Of a stretch of 10,449 bases of DNA, positions 1 to 6,640 are shown in pieces. A program made the translations under genes and the position numbers. This DNA is from Planctomycetaceae bacterium. GTDB taxonomy: Bacteria > Planctomycetota > Planctomycetia > Pirellulales > Pirellulaceae. The DNA lies in contig PADE01000043.1 of the NCBI GenBank assembly GCA_002702965.1, forward strand, positions 28,110 through 38,558. The letters are read 5' to 3'. The first letter of the stretch is position 1. Every line of letters starts with the position of its first letter. The notes beneath the pieces are model-generated. The model had not been told where the DNA came from and ran no database searches. It saw nothing but the letters and a program-made list of their open reading frames with translations.

Positions 1-1137
1 GCGCGGATCATGCACTTCTCACTGGAGACCAGAGATTTGCGCATTTTGCATGAAGGGGGGTACTTCGCGATGTACGCGAGAACAGGTCACCTCCTGTTCA
101 TGCGAGGGGACTCGCTCATGGCCGTCAACTTCGACATCAACGACCTGCGAATCGGACACGAAACTGCGGTGCCTGTCGTGCCAGAGGTACTTTCGCAACA
201 GGTAGCAGTCTCGGCCAACGGACATCTGGTATACGTCAGTGGAAAACAAAATCTGGCAACCGTTCCAGTCTGGGTCGACAGAGCGGGTAACGTCGAACCA
301 CTCCCAATGCCGCCTGCGGATTACGGACCGTTTCAACTCTCCCCCGACAATCAACGCCTGGCAATCCAGGTGAATGGAATTGCCGACCACGTGTACGTAT
401 ACGACGTCGACCATGGCACGGGCGAACAACTCACGGCCACCGGAGTCAGCCGTTCTCCATTTTGGAGCACTGATAATCGCCTGGTCTTTCAGTGGCTACA
501 AGCAAACCACGCGTCACTTGCGTGGAAAGACGTCGCCACCAGCGCAGCTCCGACCGTACTGGCCATCAGTGGCCCGTCGCTGGTTCCCGAATGCTTATCA
601 CCCGACGGAAAGAAACTCGTTTACACCAATTGGAGCGCGCACAGTAACATCGCAGCATTTTCCTTGACCGATCCACCGGAAACAGAGGATTTAATTGCTA
701 GTGATTTCAATGAATGGGGAGGCAAGATATCGCCAGACGGCAAGTGGCTGGCCTACGTGTCGGACCGCGATGGCCAATACAACATCTACGTCCGTTCCTA
801 CCCACTTACCGACACACGGGTGTGGAAGATCTCTCCGATTCTGGGAGAGGAACCGATCTGGTCCCCCGCAGGTGGCGAGTTGTTCTTTCGCAACGGTGCG
901 CAATTCATGGCAGTGCAGTATTCCTCGGAAACCGAGTTCCAGCACGCCCCTCCCGAGCTTGTGTTTACAGGACCTTATGCCAACATCTACGGCATCTCGT
1001 TTGACGTCGCCAAAGACGGTCAGCGACTGCTGGTTCTCAAGCCGGTTTTCGACGATGCGGCTCTCACCGAGCTGCGCATCGTGCATCATTGGGGCGATGA
1101 GCTGACGCGCCTCGTGCCGACCGGAGAAGCACCGTAG
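1..1137 (+). CDS. PD40/TolB-like beta-propeller protein, 3' part (N-terminus outside window)
   Basis: The frame is open from base 1, so the Met at base 10 is probably internal and the 5' end lies outside the window. Numbering from that Met gives 375 residues ending at TAG. Several PD40/WD40-like blades are visible: LSPDNQRLAI (about 110-119), LSPDGKKLVY (196-205), ISPDGKWLAYVSDRDG (240-255), a degenerate WSPAGGELFF (284-293) and AKDGQRLLVL (334-343). The segment TGHLLFMRGDSLMAVNFD (25-42) and the ending ELTRLVPTGE resemble the C-terminal propeller of large bacterial Ser/Thr kinases and TolB/tricorn-like proteins. In such kinases the propeller follows a Pkn domain and a membrane helix; whether a kinase precedes it here cannot be seen. 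A stand-alone TolB-like protein is the alternative. It converges on the sialidase with only 58 bases between stops. The fold is fairly sure; the substrate or partner is unknown. Confidence 0.8.
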   Translation, partial: ARIMHFSLETRDLRILHEGGYFAMYARTGHLLFMRGDSLMAVNFDINDLRIGHETAVPVVPEVLSQQVAVSANGHLVYVSGKQNLATVPVWVDRAGNVEPLPMPPADYGPFQLSPDNQRLAIQVNGIADHVYVYDVDHGTGEQLTATGVSRSPFWSTDNRLVFQWLQANHASLAWKDVATSAAPTVLAISGPSLVPECLSPDGKKLVYTNWSAHSNIAAFSLTDPPETEDLIASDFNEWGGKISPDGKWLAYVSDRDGQYNIYVRSYPLTDTRVWKISPILGEEPIWSPAGGELFFRNGAQFMAVQYSSETEFQHAPPELVFTGPYANIYGISFDVAKDGQRLLVLKPVFDDAALTELRIVHHWGDELTRLVPTGEAP

Positions 1138-1158
1138 CGACCGCCCTGTTCCATCCCT

Positions 1159-1175
1159 CGTCGGCCCGCGCGACG
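1159..1175. terminator. Weak GC hairpin between convergent genes
   Basis: CGTCG (1159-1163) and CGACG (1171-1175) can form a 5-bp stem around a 7-base loop in the 58-base gap between the convergent propeller and sialidase genes. There is no T-tract on either strand, so a bidirectional intrinsic terminator is only a guess from position. Confidence 0.2.
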
Positions 1176-1195
1176 CGACCCGGCCATCGCGGAGA

Positions 1196-2965
1196 TCACG
1201 ATTTCTTGGGCGGCTGCACCGGCGGGGCGGGAAGCACCGTGAAACCCAGGTCTTGCTTGCCATCTTTTTCAAACAGGTAAATGATCTTTCCGGTCGGCAG
1301 AACCGCGATGTCGCTGTAGCCGCTGCCCCCTGCGTAAATCTGCTGCCGATGCGGCCAGGTTTTCCCCTCGTCATAGCTGGCCCACAGCGTAGCCCGCACG
1401 CGCCCGGTCGGCAGACCAGGACCCGCGTAGAGGAGGATTCCCGGTCGACCGTCTTGAGGCCACGCATACCGCGTGGTACTTCCCTGACAGCTTGGATCGG
1501 GCAGCTCCGGGATGAAACGGGCCGTCCCCTCTTTGAGCGTTTCACCGCCGTGGGTCAACGTGCAGGTCCCCCGATTGCGTGTCCTGCCGGGCGACCGCGC
1601 ATTGATCATCACATCGCCGGCGAGCAGTTCCACACAGACCGCCTCGTTGATGTCCATGCTGGGTGAAGACCCACCAACGGTCCACGTTTCACCCTTGTCG
1701 TCGCTGTATACAACGTAACCAGAACCCTGACCGTAACACGGAATCACGAGCCGGCCGTCGTATTTTCCTTGCGTCAGTTGGATCCCATGCCCGGGACCGA
1801 TAAGCAGCCAGGGTCGACTTTTCGGCTTGAACTGCGCAGTGACAAACTTTGACTTCGACCAGGTCTTGCCGTCGTCGTCACTGTAAGTGAGGCCGACATG
1901 CGTCGGTCCCGAATTGGTATGGCTGGGATTCGTGCGGAAGTGGTACGAGAGGAAAACGCGTCCCGTTTCCCGTTCGACGACTGGACTCGGATTGCCGCAG
2001 GAGTTGTCGGGGAACTGGGAAGTGATGTCCACTTCGGGTCCCCACGTTTTGCCGTTGTCTTCGCTTCGCCGCACCACCATGCGGATGTGTCCCCAGTCGT
2101 ACCCACTCGCGCGAGCTTCGGCGAACGCGAGAACCGTTCCACTGTTCGTCACGACGAGCGCGGGGATCCGGTAAACGGACGCTTTCCCGGGTGCGTAATT
2201 GCGGCCTTCGATACGTTTCGCCACCCCCCCTGAAATGGTCTCTTGCGGTTTGCCGGTTCCGTCAAAAATGACCTGAATGGGCGCCAGCGACTCAAAGTTG
2301 GTCGTCAGCTTATCGCTAAACTTTGCGGCCGTCACTTTGACCGAAGCGAGGTTTGGGTAGCTTTCCAACGCGCCCAGGAAAAAGATGAGATTTCCGTCGG
2401 CGCCAATCTTCTGCTCGGTGATCTTCTCACCGTCCAAGTAGAAGGAAAGGACTTCGCCGACTCGCTTGGCCGACATCGTGTGCAGCTTGCCATCGCCCAA
2501 GTTAATCGGCGAGGGACGGTTGAACGCCTTCAACGGCAAGGAGCACTTGTCGCCATTGACGGTGAGGTTCCTCCCCTTGTCCATGAACCCGAAACCACCC
2601 CTGTCCGCCAAACGAATCCACGGCCCGCGACCGCCTCCCCGATTACCGTACTGCGCCGGGTCACACGAAAAGGTGATTTCAAACGCACAATCACCGAGTG
2701 CCGATTTCACGGCGGGAAAATCTTTGAGGTTCTTGTTTCGACGATCGAGCGCAAATTTTCCGTCGATCGTTTTTCCCTTCCGCTGTGTCCAACCCTTCCA
2801 AAACGGATTGGCTTTTGCATCCATATCCGTATGGCGAATGTTTTTTTCGATCACTTTGCCGTCGACAACCAACGGCAATTCTTGTTCGGCAGACGCCGCC
2901 GTGGACAGCGTCAGCACCGCGACGACCATCACCAGAGAGCGTACCGTTGTCGTCGTTTTTGTCAT
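1196..2965 (-). CDS. Secreted exo-alpha-sialidase (GH33-type, BNR/Asp-box repeats)
   Basis: Predicted sialidase that releases terminal sialic acids from glycans outside the cytoplasm. With the ATG at 2965 it has 589 residues and a clean Sec signal (hydrophobic core about 10-22, cleavage after ASA at 26). The upstream GTG at 3019 would only add 18 residues before that signal. Residues about 50-220 look like a concanavalin/LamG-type beta-sandwich. The six-bladed propeller follows: YRIP with first triad Arg R266, FAEAR (281-285), probable acid/base D290, Asp boxes SEDNGKTW (301-308), SDDDGKTW (362-369), SDDKGETW (421-428) and SYDEGKTW (530-537), NEAVCVE with candidate Glu 446, NAR (R457), CQGS (493-496), R522/R524 as third triad Arg, and the nucleophile Tyr in GYSDIAVLP (Y550). 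All key GH33 positions appear intact, so activity is likely. No sialic-acid catabolic genes lie nearby. A start of transcription in the divergent gap is expected. A G7 run occurs in the coding strand (bases 2224-2230). Confidence 0.93.
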   Translation of the reverse strand: MTKTTTTVRSLVMVVAVLTLSTAASAEQELPLVVDGKVIEKNIRHTDMDAKANPFWKGWTQRKGKTIDGKFALDRRNKNLKDFPAVKSALGDCAFEITFSCDPAQYGNRGGGRGPWIRLADRGGFGFMDKGRNLTVNGDKCSLPLKAFNRPSPINLGDGKLHTMSAKRVGEVLSFYLDGEKITEQKIGADGNLIFFLGALESYPNLASVKVTAAKFSDKLTTNFESLAPIQVIFDGTGKPQETISGGVAKRIEGRNYAPGKASVYRIPALVVTNSGTVLAFAEARASGYDWGHIRMVVRRSEDNGKTWGPEVDITSQFPDNSCGNPSPVVERETGRVFLSYHFRTNPSHTNSGPTHVGLTYSDDDGKTWSKSKFVTAQFKPKSRPWLLIGPGHGIQLTQGKYDGRLVIPCYGQGSGYVVYSDDKGETWTVGGSSPSMDINEAVCVELLAGDVMINARSPGRTRNRGTCTLTHGGETLKEGTARFIPELPDPSCQGSTTRYAWPQDGRPGILLYAGPGLPTGRVRATLWASYDEGKTWPHRQQIYAGGSGYSDIAVLPTGKIIYLFEKDGKQDLGFTVLPAPPVQPPKKS

Positions 2966-3297
2966 GGGTGGTTTCCGTTCCGCGATGTGGGTCACCGATA
3001 CGCCCGCGAAGGTTCGCACGATCGCCGATTCCCGCCTCCCAGAACCTACTTACCTTTCTTTCAATCGTGCCAATCAGATGATCAATCGAACCGGCTTCGA
3101 ACGGGCCTCGGAAAGCTCTGCGACGTCGGCGGACCAACCGAATGAGGCATCTCCGGCAGCGACGGAAAATCCTGCCCCCGATGAGCTTATTTTGTACCAC
3201 AGATACAAGATCCGCGGCGGGGCGGGAGTTGCGAAATCAGCGTGCCGATCCGTTGCCCGAGTTCGCCTCCCGTCGGCGGTGCGATCCGCATTTCCAT

Positions 3298-3326
3298 TCC
3301 CCACGGGCCCCGCTGTTCCCTATATT
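3298..3326 (+). promoter_or_regulatory. Possible promoter of the PLC-like gene
   Basis: TATATT at 3321-3326 is a good -10 match in a GC-rich stretch and would start transcription near 3333, about 30 bases before the GTG start. The -35 position holds only a poor match (around 3298). Assignment rests on the -10 and its location only. Confidence 0.25.
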
Positions 3327-3350
3327 GGGAGGGAATGGCCACGCCATCCG

Positions 3351-3356
3351 AAAGGA
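3351..3356 (+). promoter_or_regulatory. Ribosome binding site deciding the GTG start at 3363
   Basis: AAAGGA lies 6 bases before the GTG at 3363. This start gives a textbook lipoprotein signal. The same frame stays open far upstream (to about 2466), but that upstream part runs antisense through the sialidase gene and has no protein-like character. The RBS is therefore used to fix the start. Confidence 0.5.
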
Positions 3357-3362
3357 CCCTAC

Positions 3363-4295
3363 GTGAAACGTCTGTTGGTCATAGGGCTGTTGGTTGCCGG
3401 TGCAGCGGGGTGCAGTGGTTCCACCGATGCCACTCGACCGCAGTCCCCGGAAAAGACTGAATCTCGCCCATCAATACCGCTCAACGCCGAGCAACATCCG
3501 TTCCCAAAACGGCGCTATGACCAGGTTGTCTTTCTGGTCACCCACAACTCGATGTCCAATCGAGCGGACGGCTGGCTGTTCCCGAACCAGAACACCAGAA
3601 TCCGAAAGCAGCTTGAAGACGGCGTCGACGGCTTGATGCTGGATGTACACCTAGTCGACGGCCAACCCTACCTGGCCCACGGCCAGGCCTGGCTGGGTAA
3701 ACAACGACTCGTCGATGGGCTCTGGGAAATCGCCCGGTTCCTGAAAGAACACCCGACAGCGGTCATCACGATTATCTTCGAATCGTACGTCGCCTCCGAG
3801 GTGATCCGAACCGCCTTCGAGGCGGCCGGCCTGATCGAGCAATTACATCGACAACAGCCCGCGGATCCGTGGCCGACTCTCGAGCAGATGCGGTCCGCGA
3901 AACGGCGCCTGGTGGTCTTCACCGATCGTGAAGGGGGCCAGTGGCCGGGCTACCACGACGTCTGGAACTTTTGCTGGGAAACGCACTTCTCGGTCCGCCG
4001 GGTCGAAGATTTTCGATACGACCGCAATCGCGGGCCGGCCACGGCTCGACTGCTGATCCTCAACCATTTCCTGACCCGCACCGTCGGTAGCGTATCGCTG
4101 GCCATCCAAGCCAACAGCGAAACGGTTCTCGGTCCCCGCGTATCGAACTGCCTGGACAAAACCGGGCATCTGCCAAACTTTGTAGTCGTCGACTTTTACG
4201 ATGTGGGCGATGCCAGAGAGGTGGTCAACCGATTCAATCGCCGAACGATAATAGCGCCCGACCGCGACGCGAGCCGCGCTACGACGCGTGACTGA
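3363..4295 (+). CDS. PI-PLC X-domain-like phosphodiesterase, predicted lipoprotein
   Basis: 310 residues from a GTG start. The N-terminus has a short basic stretch, a hydrophobic core and a lipobox ending AAGC (C17), so it is probably an envelope-anchored lipoprotein. The catalytic core follows the PI-PLC X-domain order: FLVTHNSMSN with H61 and N62, GWLFPNQN (70-77), QLEDGVDGLMLDVH (83-96) with D94, PYLAHG with the second His H106, and ITIIFESYV with E140. The C-terminal segment PNFVVVDFYDVGDAREVVN (271-289) is also typical of this bacterial/fungal group. PI-PLC enzymes cleave the phosphodiester of phosphatidylinositol using two histidines. Bacillus-type enzymes have an Arg after the DI motif; here the motif reads DVH, and N62, D94 and E140 fall where eukaryotic PLCs bind calcium. 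The true substrate is unknown and could be another phosphodiester lipid. It is divergent from the sialidase. Confidence 0.85.
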   Translation: MKRLLVIGLLVAGAAGCSGSTDATRPQSPEKTESRPSIPLNAEQHPFPKRRYDQVVFLVTHNSMSNRADGWLFPNQNTRIRKQLEDGVDGLMLDVHLVDGQPYLAHGQAWLGKQRLVDGLWEIARFLKEHPTAVITIIFESYVASEVIRTAFEAAGLIEQLHRQQPADPWPTLEQMRSAKRRLVVFTDREGGQWPGYHDVWNFCWETHFSVRRVEDFRYDRNRGPATARLLILNHFLTRTVGSVSLAIQANSETVLGPRVSNCLDKTGHLPNFVVVDFYDVGDAREVVNRFNRRTIIAPDRDASRATTRD

Positions 4296-4318
4296 CTCCA
4301 CCATCGACACCGCTCCCA

Positions 4319-4356
4319 CAGCCGCCAAACGAAGGTGGTTTGGCGTGATGCGGCTG
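4319..4356 (+). terminator. Strong hairpin between PLC-like and amidohydrolase genes
   Basis: CGCCAAAC (4323-4330) and GTTTGGCG (4338-4345) form a perfect 8-bp stem with a 7-base loop. CAGC (4319-4322) and GCTG (4353-4356) can add an outer 4-bp stem across a 7-base one-sided bulge. It begins 23 bases after the PLC stop. No U-tract follows, so it could be a U-less terminator, an mRNA-end stabiliser or an attenuator for the next gene. Its presence argues against translating this stretch from the overlapping GTG at 4288. Confidence 0.45.
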
Positions 4357-4388
4357 CCGTGGCTTACGTGTAACTCCCTGACCTCTGT

Positions 4389-4393
4389 AAAGG
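4389..4393 (+). promoter_or_regulatory. Ribosome binding site for the amidohydrolase start at 4399
   Basis: AAAGG ends 5 bases before the ATG at 4399, which begins directly with the metal-binding MIVDVHSH motif expected at the very N-terminus of this family. The in-frame GTG at 4288 overlaps the previous stop but would add 37 residues unlike the family and would run through the hairpin at 4319-4356. Confidence 0.5.
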
Positions 4394-4398
4394 TGCAC

Positions 4399-5247
4399 AT
4401 GATCGTCGACGTACACAGCCACACATGGCAATATCCGACCCATTTTAGCGCCGACTTCCAGGACCAGGCCCGCCGGGCGCGGGCCGGAGTGGACGTGGAC
4501 CTGACGGTGCGCTACGACGAGTACCTGGCCGGCGCGACGCAGGTTGAGCGGACCATCGTATTTGGCGGCAAGGCGCGGCTAAGTGGTCTGTGGGTCGATG
4601 ACCGGTACGTCGCCGAATATGTCCAGGCCCACCCCGGCCAACTCATCGGTTTCCTGTCGGTCGATCCCACCCAGGAGGGCTGGCAACAGGAAATGCGCGA
4701 GGGACATCAGTCACTCGGTTTGCAGGGCATCAAGTTGTTATCGATGTACGCGGGTTTTCAGCCCGACGACGAGCGGCTCGACCCGCTCTGGTCATACGCA
4801 ACCCAGCATGCGTTACCGGTGCTGCTGCATACCGGGACGACGTTCGTAGCGCAGGCACCGCTCGAGTACACGCTGCCCCGCCATCTCGATCGTGTTGCCA
4901 TTCGATTTCCGGAAGTGAAGATCATCATGGCTCACCTCGGTCATCCTTATGAACACGAATGCGTCGCCGTGGTCCGCAAGCATCCGAATGTCTACACCGA
5001 TGTCAGTGCGCTACACTACCGCCCCTTCCAGCTATACCACAGCTTGATGCTGGTTCAGGAATACGGGGTCTGGGAAAAGCTGCTGTTCGGCAGCGACTAC
5101 CCGTTTACGACGGTCGACGCATCGATCGACGGCCTGCGGAGTCTGAATCAGCAGCTTGACGGGACGTCACTGCCCCGTTTGCGGACCGACGAAATCGAAG
5201 CCCTCATCGAGCGCGACAGTCTCGAGATCTTAGGCCTCGAGCCGTGA
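4399..5247 (+). CDS. Metal-dependent amidohydrolase (amidohydrolase_2, COG2159-type)
   Basis: 282 residues with the TIM-barrel amidohydrolase layout. The metal-binding HxH is DVHSH (H6, H8) at the start of strand 1. It is followed by the GIKL lysine (K112), LLHTG (H144), the IIMAHLGHP histidine (H179) and the GSDYP aspartate (D233) near the C-terminus. This set matches the ACMSD/gamma-resorcylate decarboxylase-like group, whose members hydrolyse or decarboxylate small carboxylic or cyclic substrates around one or two metal ions. There is no signal peptide, so it should act in the cytoplasm, unlike its exported neighbours. The substrate cannot be told from sequence alone. It follows the PLC-like gene by 103 bases containing a hairpin, so co-transcription is uncertain. 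A 280-base gap separates it from the next gene. Family assignment is firm; reaction unknown. Confidence 0.88.
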   Translation: MIVDVHSHTWQYPTHFSADFQDQARRARAGVDVDLTVRYDEYLAGATQVERTIVFGGKARLSGLWVDDRYVAEYVQAHPGQLIGFLSVDPTQEGWQQEMREGHQSLGLQGIKLLSMYAGFQPDDERLDPLWSYATQHALPVLLHTGTTFVAQAPLEYTLPRHLDRVAIRFPEVKIIMAHLGHPYEHECVAVVRKHPNVYTDVSALHYRPFQLYHSLMLVQEYGVWEKLLFGSDYPFTTVDASIDGLRSLNQQLDGTSLPRLRTDEIEALIERDSLEILGLEP

Positions 5248-5250
5248 GAA

Positions 5251-5269
5251 ACACCGGACTGGAAGGTGT
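5251..5269 (+). terminator. Weak hairpin just after the amidohydrolase stop
   Basis: ACACC (5251-5255) pairs with GGTGT (5265-5269) around a 9-base loop, beginning 4 bases after the stop codon. The stem is short and no T-run follows, so this is only a positional candidate. Confidence 0.15.
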
Positions 5270-5385
5270 GGCAAGTCCCGTCGCGACGGCGGCGGCCACC
5301 CATACTCGATACGTGATGGATTGAAGGCGCATTGAGATTGGAATCGAATCCCGATCGAGATCACACACAGAGGACGGATGTGAAG

Positions 5386-5407
5386 AGCTGCTATACTACG
5401 GGCAGCT
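5386..5407 (+). promoter_or_regulatory. Candidate extended -10 promoter inside an inverted repeat
   Basis: TGCTATACT (5389-5397) matches an extended -10 element (TGn plus TATACT). No -35 match is seen 17 bases upstream. The -10 box sits in the 10-base loop of a perfect 6-bp inverted repeat, AGCTGC (5386-5391) and GCAGCT (5402-5407). Transcription would begin near 5404 and give the esterase a leader of about 125 bases. The repeat might be an operator, but this rests on sequence shape only. Confidence 0.35.
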
Positions 5408-5414
5408 GTCAGGA

Positions 5415-5447
5415 AACGGATCTGTTGTCGAGCAACCGGGGTCCGTT
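5415..5447 (+). other. Two-part stem-loop in the esterase leader
   Basis: AACGGATC (5415-5422) pairs with GGTCCGTT (5440-5447) with one G-U pair. Inside it GTTG (5424-5427) pairs with CAAC (5433-5436) around a TCGAG loop. Of the 280-base gap 5248-5527 this is the most structured part. It would be transcribed if the promoter at 5389-5397 is real. No known riboswitch class was recognised. Confidence 0.35.
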
Positions 5448-5490
5448 CGGTAACCAGATAGCTCCGACAGGTACAAACTCCGTGTGACGT

Positions 5491-5502
5491 TGAACCAGTT
5501 CA
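5491..5502. promoter_or_regulatory. Short palindrome upstream of the esterase start
   Basis: TGAAC (5491-5495) and GTTCA (5498-5502) form a perfect inverted repeat with a 2-base spacer, 25 bases before the ATG at 5528. The shape would suit a dimeric regulator or a small hairpin near the translation start. No Shine-Dalgarno match is present between it and the ATG. Such short palindromes also occur by chance. Confidence 0.2.
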
Positions 5503-5527
5503 GCTCCTTCAATCGGTTGACATCGCT

Positions 5528-6595
5528 ATGTTGTTGAAACCGCGCTCGCGATCTAGTTCGCGTTGCTGCTTGCTGTCGATTGCTCTGGTTGGTTTGGCAT
5601 GCAACTCGGGATTTCCGGCCGAGCGCTACACGGAAAATCCCGGCCAGAAAGGCAATGGCAATGTGGTGGTCGGGCCGGACTACAGGATCGATCCCGACCT
5701 CACGGACCGGGGCAATCCCAAGGGACATTCCTTTGAATTCTCGATGCGCCTGGCGGACAGCAAGATCTTCCGCGGCGATGATTCCACACTCGAACCACGT
5801 AAGCCGGTGCGCAAGCAGCGCAAGATCTTTGTCTATGTTCCGGCCGCCTACAAAGACGGCACCGAGGCGCCGATCCTGGTGACGCATGACGGGCCGAGTC
5901 GCTTCAATCTGGTGCGCAACGCGCTGGACAATCTAACGATCTCCAAGGATCCGGACCGCAAGTTGCCTGCGTTTATCACGATCGCCGTACAAAACGGTGG
6001 TAACGATAGCAAGGGGAGTGAGCGCGGTCTCGAATACGACACCATGTCCGACCGCTTCGCGCGGTTTATCAACGACGAAGTGTTGCCGGCAGTGCTGAGC
6101 AACGCGGCGATTAAAGCCGTCTATCCGAACATCGCATTCACGAAGAATCCATGGGGCAAAGCGGCCATGGGATGCAGTTCAGGCGGTGCAGCCGCGCTCA
6201 CCATGGGTTGGTTCCGGCCTGACTTGTTTCGTCGTTTGATCACCTACTCGGGCACATTCGTCGACCAACAGGACGACGATGCGCCCGAAGAGGCGCGTTA
6301 CCCACTCGGTGCGTGGGAGTACCATTCCAGCATGAAGCTGATCGAAAATAGTGAGAAGAAGCCTCTGCGCATCTTCACCCACGTCTCCGAAAACGACCTG
6401 CGCGCCAAGGATCCGGAAGAGACCTACCACAACTGGGTGATGGCCAACGAGCGCACTGCCGCGGCTCTCAAAGCCAAAGGCTATGACTACCGTTACGTCT
6501 TCAGTCGCGCGACCAGACACTGCGATCCCAAGGTATTCCGGCAAACGCTAGCAGACACGCTCGTCTGGATGTGGCGGGGCTACCACGCGGAGTGA
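5528..6595 (+). CDS. Secreted alpha/beta-hydrolase esterase (Fes/IroE-like, PF00756-type)
   Basis: 355 residues. The N-terminus has a basic stretch (KPRSRSSSR) and a hydrophobic core (about 14-25), consistent with Sec export. Cleavage is likely near FPA (29-31); GLAC at 22-25 is a poor lipobox alternative. The hydrolase core starts about residue 97 with KQRKIFVYVPAAYKDG and LVTHDGPS (117-124). The nucleophile elbow is GCSSGG (215-220) with S217. The acid is probably in SENDLRAKD (D290 or nearby) and the histidine is H331 in SRATRHCD. SERGLEYDTMSDRFARFINDEVLP (in two parts: 164-174 and 175-187) is typical of the esterase D/enterochelin esterase group. These enzymes cleave carboxylic esters such as siderophore or acetyl/feruloyl esters on glycans; the substrate here is unknown. 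The ATG has no clear Shine-Dalgarno. It has its own leader and is 106 bases before the next gene. Confidence 0.87.
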   Translation: MLLKPRSRSSSRCCLLSIALVGLACNSGFPAERYTENPGQKGNGNVVVGPDYRIDPDLTDRGNPKGHSFEFSMRLADSKIFRGDDSTLEPRKPVRKQRKIFVYVPAAYKDGTEAPILVTHDGPSRFNLVRNALDNLTISKDPDRKLPAFITIAVQNGGNDSKGSERGLEYDTMSDRFARFINDEVLPAVLSNAAIKAVYPNIAFTKNPWGKAAMGCSSGGAAALTMGWFRPDLFRRLITYSGTFVDQQDDDAPEEARYPLGAWEYHSSMKLIENSEKKPLRIFTHVSENDLRAKDPEETYHNWVMANERTAAALKAKGYDYRYVFSRATRHCDPKVFRQTLADTLVWMWRGYHAE

Positions 6596-6640
6596 CAGTC
6601 CACGCGGGCCGTCAAGGCACACCCCAAACCGAATGCGCAG

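Larger units (their letters stand above)
2966..3362. other. Divergent intergenic region between sialidase and PLC-like lipoprotein
   Basis: About 400 bases separate the two divergent start codons, so promoters for both genes should lie here. Short frames in the gap have no recognisable content and are taken as chance. Visible elements are a 5-bp inverted repeat TCGAA/TTCGA with a 5-base spacer (3086-3100), a G-rich run near 3214-3228, and a TATATT box nearer the PLC gene. No RNA gene or mobile-element end was recognised. Confidence 0.5.

Noticed and set aside
691..1545. 284-residue minus-strand open frame across the propeller 3' end and sialidase 3' end
   Set aside because: It runs antisense to one real gene and out of frame in the other. 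The product is low-complexity Arg/Ser/Gly-rich with no family motif.
2466..3362. Upstream extension of the PLC-like frame giving a 609-residue protein
   Set aside because: The extension is antisense to the sialidase and lacks protein character. The GTG at 3363 has an RBS and a lipoprotein signal right after it.
3142..3366. 74-residue + strand frame in the divergent gap
   Set aside because: Arg-rich translation with no motif and overlap with the promoter/RBS zone of the PLC-like gene; likely chance.
4288..4398. Upstream GTG start of the amidohydrolase overlapping the PLC stop
   Set aside because: It adds 37 residues unlike the family and runs through an 8-bp perfect hairpin, while the ATG at 4399 has an RBS and begins with the metal motif.
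3843..4424. 193-residue minus-strand frame opposite the PLC-like gene
   Set aside because: A shadow of the coding strand in GC-rich DNA; no recognisable domain and no start signals.
5517..5522. TTGACA resembling a consensus -35 box just before the esterase ATG
   Set aside because: A matching -10 would fall inside the coding sequence and is not present at 16-18 bases spacing.
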